A stretch of DNA of 24,999 nt from an uncultured Christensenellaceae bacterium (lineage in GTDB: Bacteria > Bacillota > Clostridia > Christensenellales > Pumilibacteraceae), in NCBI GenBank assembly GCA_910587445.1, contig CAJULE010000002.1:8262-33260 (forward strand). Direction: 5' to 3'. Below are positions 22,901 through 24,999 of the stretch, one piece after another; position 1 is the first letter of the stretch; every line of letters begins with the position of its first letter. The notes beneath the pieces were generated by a model. That model was not told where the DNA came from and did not search any database. It saw only the letters and a list, made by a program, of their open reading frames with translations. The translations under genes were made by a program, and so were the position numbers.

Positions 22901-24576
22901 AGGCTTATGCAAAGATCGAGGCTGCGCAAAACAGCTACGACAGACTTACTGCATCTCAGAGAGAGCTTGTGGGGAATCGCGAAAAACTGACGGACGCATC
23001 GAGGATATACAACGTAATCGTTGCGATAAACGAGATAGGCGACGTTAAGTATTCTACGAGTCTCGAAAAGATAACTGCGGCGGAAAAGTCATACGCAAAT
23101 CTTACTTCTTCGCAGAAAGAAAAAGTGACGAATAGCTCCTTGTTGACTACGGCGCGAAATATATACAATCTCATGAAGGTGCTTGCCGACGGCAAAAGCT
23201 ATACTTTGGGCACGGATCAGACCGAATCTTTTTATACTCTTACGTCGCTCAATATGGAAGAGTTTTTAAACAACAAATCGAACAGAGACAAAGTCGTGAG
23301 CATTACGGTAAAAGGTTTCTCTTCGCTTTCGGGTAGAGAATCTTGGACGAGGGTTTTCCCGAGAATAACGCTTTTGCGTCATGACATATCGAACGTCTCG
23401 GAAATACCTTCGAGCTTTACCGTACCCGCCGGATTTGCGAAGGTCGCTCTTATCGGCAATCCCGCAAGGCAATACGATAATTTTTCGATTTATTTCGAAA
23501 GCCGTAACAGTAACTGCACTTTAGAGCTTTGGGATATGCACATAACGGCTGCGAAAGGAAATTCGATTATAATCGCCACTCAAGTGTCGTCTATGTTCGG
23601 CGTGGATATATGGTTCTACGGAGATTCCGTGCTTAGAGCCGGCGACGGAAGCAACGGTACGGACGGCACAAGTTATGATTATAATAAGGGATACAAATCG
23701 CAGATGAACGGAGCAAACGGCGGTAACGGCACGGACGGCGCGTCTGCGATAATCGGCAATAAGATTTATTTGACAATCGGCAGCGGCGCAAAGGTCGAAA
23801 TCTACGGCGGTAACGGCGGAGCCGGCGGCAAGGGCGGTCACGGCGGCGGCAGCGATCAGAGCGGTAACGGTCAAGCGGGTCACGGCGGGCTCGGCGGAAG
23901 AGGCGGCAACGGCGGCGCGGCGGTCTATGCGTCCAACGATTCCGGTATACATAATTTCGGCGGCACGTTGAAACTTGTCGGCGGAAATGCCGGCAACGGT
24001 AATAACGGCGGCTACGGCGGGAATAATACCGAAACAAGCGCTTTGTATCATGCCGATTACGGCGGAAGAGGCGGCAGCGGAGGAGCAGGCGGCGAGGGCG
24101 GCAGCGCATTTGTTTGCGGCGGCAGTTTTACGGTTAACGGCAGCGGCGGCAGCGAGATTCTTATCGGCGGCGTCGGAGGCAGCGGCGGCAACGGACTGAC
24201 GGGCGGCGACAGCGTTCGGTTGAAAGCAACCCCCGGCGGCGGTAAAGGCGGCGACGGCGGAGCCGGCGGAAAAGGCGGCTTTGCCGTAAAATTGGACGGC
24301 GGCAATTGGGGAGGAGCCGGTAGGAATACCACTCTCAAAGGCGGCAACGGCGGAGTCGGCGGTAAGGGCGGCAACGGCGGAGATTGCGACGGAGGAAGAG
24401 GCGGCAACGGCGGTAACGGCGGAGCCGGCGGCGCCGGCGCGGCGACCGTAAGCAAAGGTCCTATTCCCAGTTATAACGGCGGCGTCGGAGGCAGCGGCGG
24501 AACTGCCGGGGCAAAAGGCAAAAACGGCGATTCCGCGGGCGTCGACGGTGCGAAAGGTAAAGATAACGAATATTGA
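19975..24576 (+). CDS. Membrane TIR-domain protein with LRR, helical repeats and Gly-rich tail
   Basis: A mosaic of 1533 residues. Residues 6-26: zinc ribbon (CPTCGG ... CGSCGN). About 40-140: helical, TPR-like. About 146-262: TIR domain, from DYDVFISYR through VFFDKESLDKSNVGWEPHIYAALRSAKF; E204 in GWEPHI is the expected NAD-hydrolase Glu. About 300-400: more helices. 414-435: one membrane span, preceded by WRRRSKASRFFKK and followed by acidic residues, so the N-terminus should be cytoplasmic. About 474-640: BspA-type leucine-rich repeats (AFENCTDLTEV, AFRGCTSLVSV). 643-1070: eight helical repeats of about 52 residues (IGEV ... A...Y..L...QK..V.NY). About 1222-1533: glycine-rich repeats. GTG 19975 follows AAGGAG by 8 bases. 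The N-terminal half belongs to a TIR family known in gut Bacillota; NAD cleavage, ligand and role are inferred, not shown. Confidence 0.85.
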   Translation: MEYMKCPTCGGRCKFEYGKGYVCGSCGNIYDSTGTSESAADKLNIANRKRIEDYDFDGALSLCRDVLAEDPDSLEANWCAMLAEYRIIYLKNDENKFVPTFLDPDVETPLYKSDYYKKLNSTYRGMADKIEQMRCLVVDEARDIPDYDVFISYRQHKGGHSDAETEEAEWAEELYKLLSKQTGDDKLRVFFDKESLDKSNVGWEPHIYAALRSAKFLVLMGSSVENINSTWVKNEWKRFIAYRQMGKEKTIAVLAKNIDPLKLPDVALRAGQMIRADEKGWQDKLVKRANDACKENKDVDYLINEADTFICKNKFAKAKQNYMKVCSLAPRDSRGYWGLLRCKLKAFDDYDIIKSKKKLVKINEFNEAMRYASDVEKVYYERIRNAQLTHNTVGCERKNYNEWRRRSKASRFFKKLGAVAVVVAVLAFGAYSYFGITNPIKYSDDGGMVAVGKSPYFDFVVRELDIDLYDSRPVTAIGDGAFKASKIRTLTLGETVERIGEGAFENCTDLTEVHILNEDIEIAAEAFRGCTSLVSVTVGEGEEASVKRAASGMIVGENAFAGCTLLENVTFGRCAAIGANAFDGCIKLKKLKLNVNDADSVDTNAFDGMVKGAEIVLPTIAEDVINSLSAKYTDMVFSTFTRDKIEECIYFINKLENVSDDSGAAIEKAETLYAALSDADKSKISNYGTLRNARASYDVACMIADVGTVTLESGKAIEEAEIAYAMLSVEQKKMVGNYAVIVSARKVFDAVTLIAEIGEVNEESERKIIKAEQAYEELSHSERDEVFNYGALTSARVKVDSLLADIVIEKIKEIAVAISSDSEAAIIEAETAYNSLTAAQKALVTNYDNLVDAHAVCNVIISIEGIGEITSMSESTIATAQALYDALTQTQIVKVPRSILTLLTDAQAVCPVVKSIAEIGIVTSDSLAAMDKAATAFSLLSTSQQAKVSNYSVLIDSREAYATVRLIEGIGEVSEEAYAKIEAAQNSYDRLTASQRELVGNREKLTDASRIYNVIVAINEIGDVKYSTSLEKITAAEKSYANLTSSQKEKVTNSSLLTTARNIYNLMKVLADGKSYTLGTDQTESFYTLTSLNMEEFLNNKSNRDKVVSITVKGFSSLSGRESWTRVFPRITLLRHDISNVSEIPSSFTVPAGFAKVALIGNPARQYDNFSIYFESRNSNCTLELWDMHITAAKGNSIIIATQVSSMFGVDIWFYGDSVLRAGDGSNGTDGTSYDYNKGYKSQMNGANGGNGTDGASAIIGNKIYLTIGSGAKVEIYGGNGGAGGKGGHGGGSDQSGNGQAGHGGLGGRGGNGGAAVYASNDSGIHNFGGTLKLVGGNAGNGNNGGYGGNNTETSALYHADYGGRGGSGGAGGEGGSAFVCGGSFTVNGSGGSEILIGGVGGSGGNGLTGGDSVRLKATPGGGKGGDGGAGGKGGFAVKLDGGNWGGAGRNTTLKGGNGGVGGKGGNGGDCDGGRGGNGGNGGAGGAGAATVSKGPIPSYNGGVGGSGGTAGAKGKNGDSAGVDGAKGKDNEY
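23640..24570 (+). repeat. Glycine-rich coding repeat of the TIR-LRR protein
   Basis: Degenerate GGC-GGN-AAC-type codon repeats code for GGxGGxGG runs, interrupted by short beta-like segments such as GGTLKLVGGN and GSEILIGG. The opposite strand is open and Pro-rich (PPLPPLPP) or Arg-rich, which is a by-product of the repeat. Confidence 0.85.
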
Positions 24577-24643
24577 TTCAAAACGGAGAGCGAGCTTGTC
24601 GGGTTCTGTATTTTGAGTGATTCGATAAGTATATTGTAAAAGG

Positions 24644-24672
24644 TTGATTTTGTTGCTGTTTTATGTTACAAT
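24644..24672 (+). promoter_or_regulatory. Promoter of the lipoprotein gene
   Basis: TTGATT (24644-24649), 17 bases, TACAAT (24667-24672), with TG at 24664-24665. It shows that the lipoprotein gene can be transcribed separately from the TIR-LRR gene. Confidence 0.7.
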
Positions 24673-24716
24673 ACATAAAATAGGATATACAGGTTAGAGG
24701 TAAAGGAGGGCTTGAA

Positions 24717-24999
24717 ATGAAGAGATTTATATGCGGTATCATTTGCTTATGTATATCTTTTGGATTTGTACTGTCTGCGGTGGGCTGCAACAACACGCCT
24801 CTGCCCGCAACGCCTCCGGGAACGGAGAAGCCCGAGGAAAAGCCCGAGGAAAAGCCCGAGGAAAAACCTGAGGAAAAGCCTGAGGAAAAACCTGAGGAAA
24901 AGCCTGAGGAAAAACCTGAGGAAAAACCCGAGGAAAAGCCTGAGGAAAAGCCCGAGGAGAAGCCTGAGGAGAAGCCCGAGGAGAAGCCCGAGGAGAAGC
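24717..24999 (+). CDS. Lipoprotein with Lys-Pro-Glu-Glu repeats, cut by the window end
   Basis: The ATG follows AAGGAGG (24703-24709) by 7 bases. The product starts MKRFICGIICLCISFGFVL, a lipoprotein signal peptide, then AVGC, a lipobox with Cys24 as the lipidated residue. After a short PATPPGTEKP linker it enters a perfect tetrapeptide repeat KPEE of more than 14 units that runs to the end of the window. Such repeats act as extended, charged spacers that carry a surface domain away from the membrane. The functional domain is beyond the window, so no role can be given. Confidence 0.85.
   Translation, partial: MKRFICGIICLCISFGFVLSAVGCNNTPLPATPPGTEKPEEKPEEKPEEKPEEKPEEKPEEKPEEKPEEKPEEKPEEKPEEKPEEKPEEKPEEK
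24828..24999 (+). repeat. 12-bp tandem repeat coding KPEE
   Basis: Units of AAGCCCGAGGAA with only synonymous changes (CCC/CCT, GAA/GAG, AAG/AAA) continue to the window edge, more than 14 copies. In-frame gain or loss of units by slippage is expected. Confidence 0.95.

Noticed and set aside
24057..24455. Proline-rich open frame antisense to the Gly-rich tail
   Set aside because: GGC repeats read as CCG-type codons on the other strand; low-complexity artefact.

Overview
The window comes from a low-to-mid GC, spore-former-type Bacillota, most likely an anaerobic Clostridia lineage of the gut. The evidence is the sporulation genes yqfC/yqfD in Bacillus/Clostridium order, a four-subunit 2-oxoacid:ferredoxin oxidoreductase, AGGAGG ribosome binding sites, an L27 with a Prp-cleaved N-terminus, and a type II-A CRISPR system. 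The exact taxon cannot be read from the sequence.

Bases 1-7214 hold a tRNA-Ile-like remnant, a bidirectional hairpin terminator, and a complete type II-A CRISPR-Cas locus. Its order is tracrRNA (own extended -10 promoter), cas9, cas1, cas2, csn2, a leader ending in ATTTGAG, and an array of nine identical 36-nt repeats plus two decayed ones at the far end. All Cas9 nuclease residues are present. cas1 carries a 1-nt deletion exactly between two catalytic residues, so the system can probably interfere but may no longer acquire spacers. This part looks more A-rich than the rest, as expected for an acquired module.

Bases 7235-8375 are the ribosomal operon rplU-prp-rpmA with a consensus promoter and a strong terminator; obg does not follow. 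Bases 8385-12646 hold an OGG-type 8-oxoguanine glycosylase, then ferredoxin, alpha, TPP-binding and gamma subunits of a VOR/KOR-type oxidoreductase, and an NfeD-like membrane protein. Bases 12796-19709 follow the Bacillus order yqfC-yqfD-phoH-pgpH(yqfF)-ybeY-era-yqzL-recO, without dgkA and cdd. They cover sporulation, cyclic-di-AMP turnover, rRNA maturation and 30S assembly, and recombination. The gaps in this half are filled by short palindromic intergenic repeats of at least two families, one of which seems to have inserted inside the oxidoreductase operon and directly on stop codons.

Bases 19835-24576 encode a 1533-residue protein with its own promoter: zinc ribbon, helical/TPR-like segment, TIR domain with the expected catalytic Glu, one membrane span, BspA-type leucine-rich repeats, eight helical repeats of about 52 residues, and a glycine-rich tail. 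The charge pattern puts TIR inside and LRR outside, a Toll-like-receptor layout in reverse order. It is the most interesting object in the window. A lipoprotein with a long Lys-Pro-Glu-Glu repeat follows from its own promoter and runs off the end.
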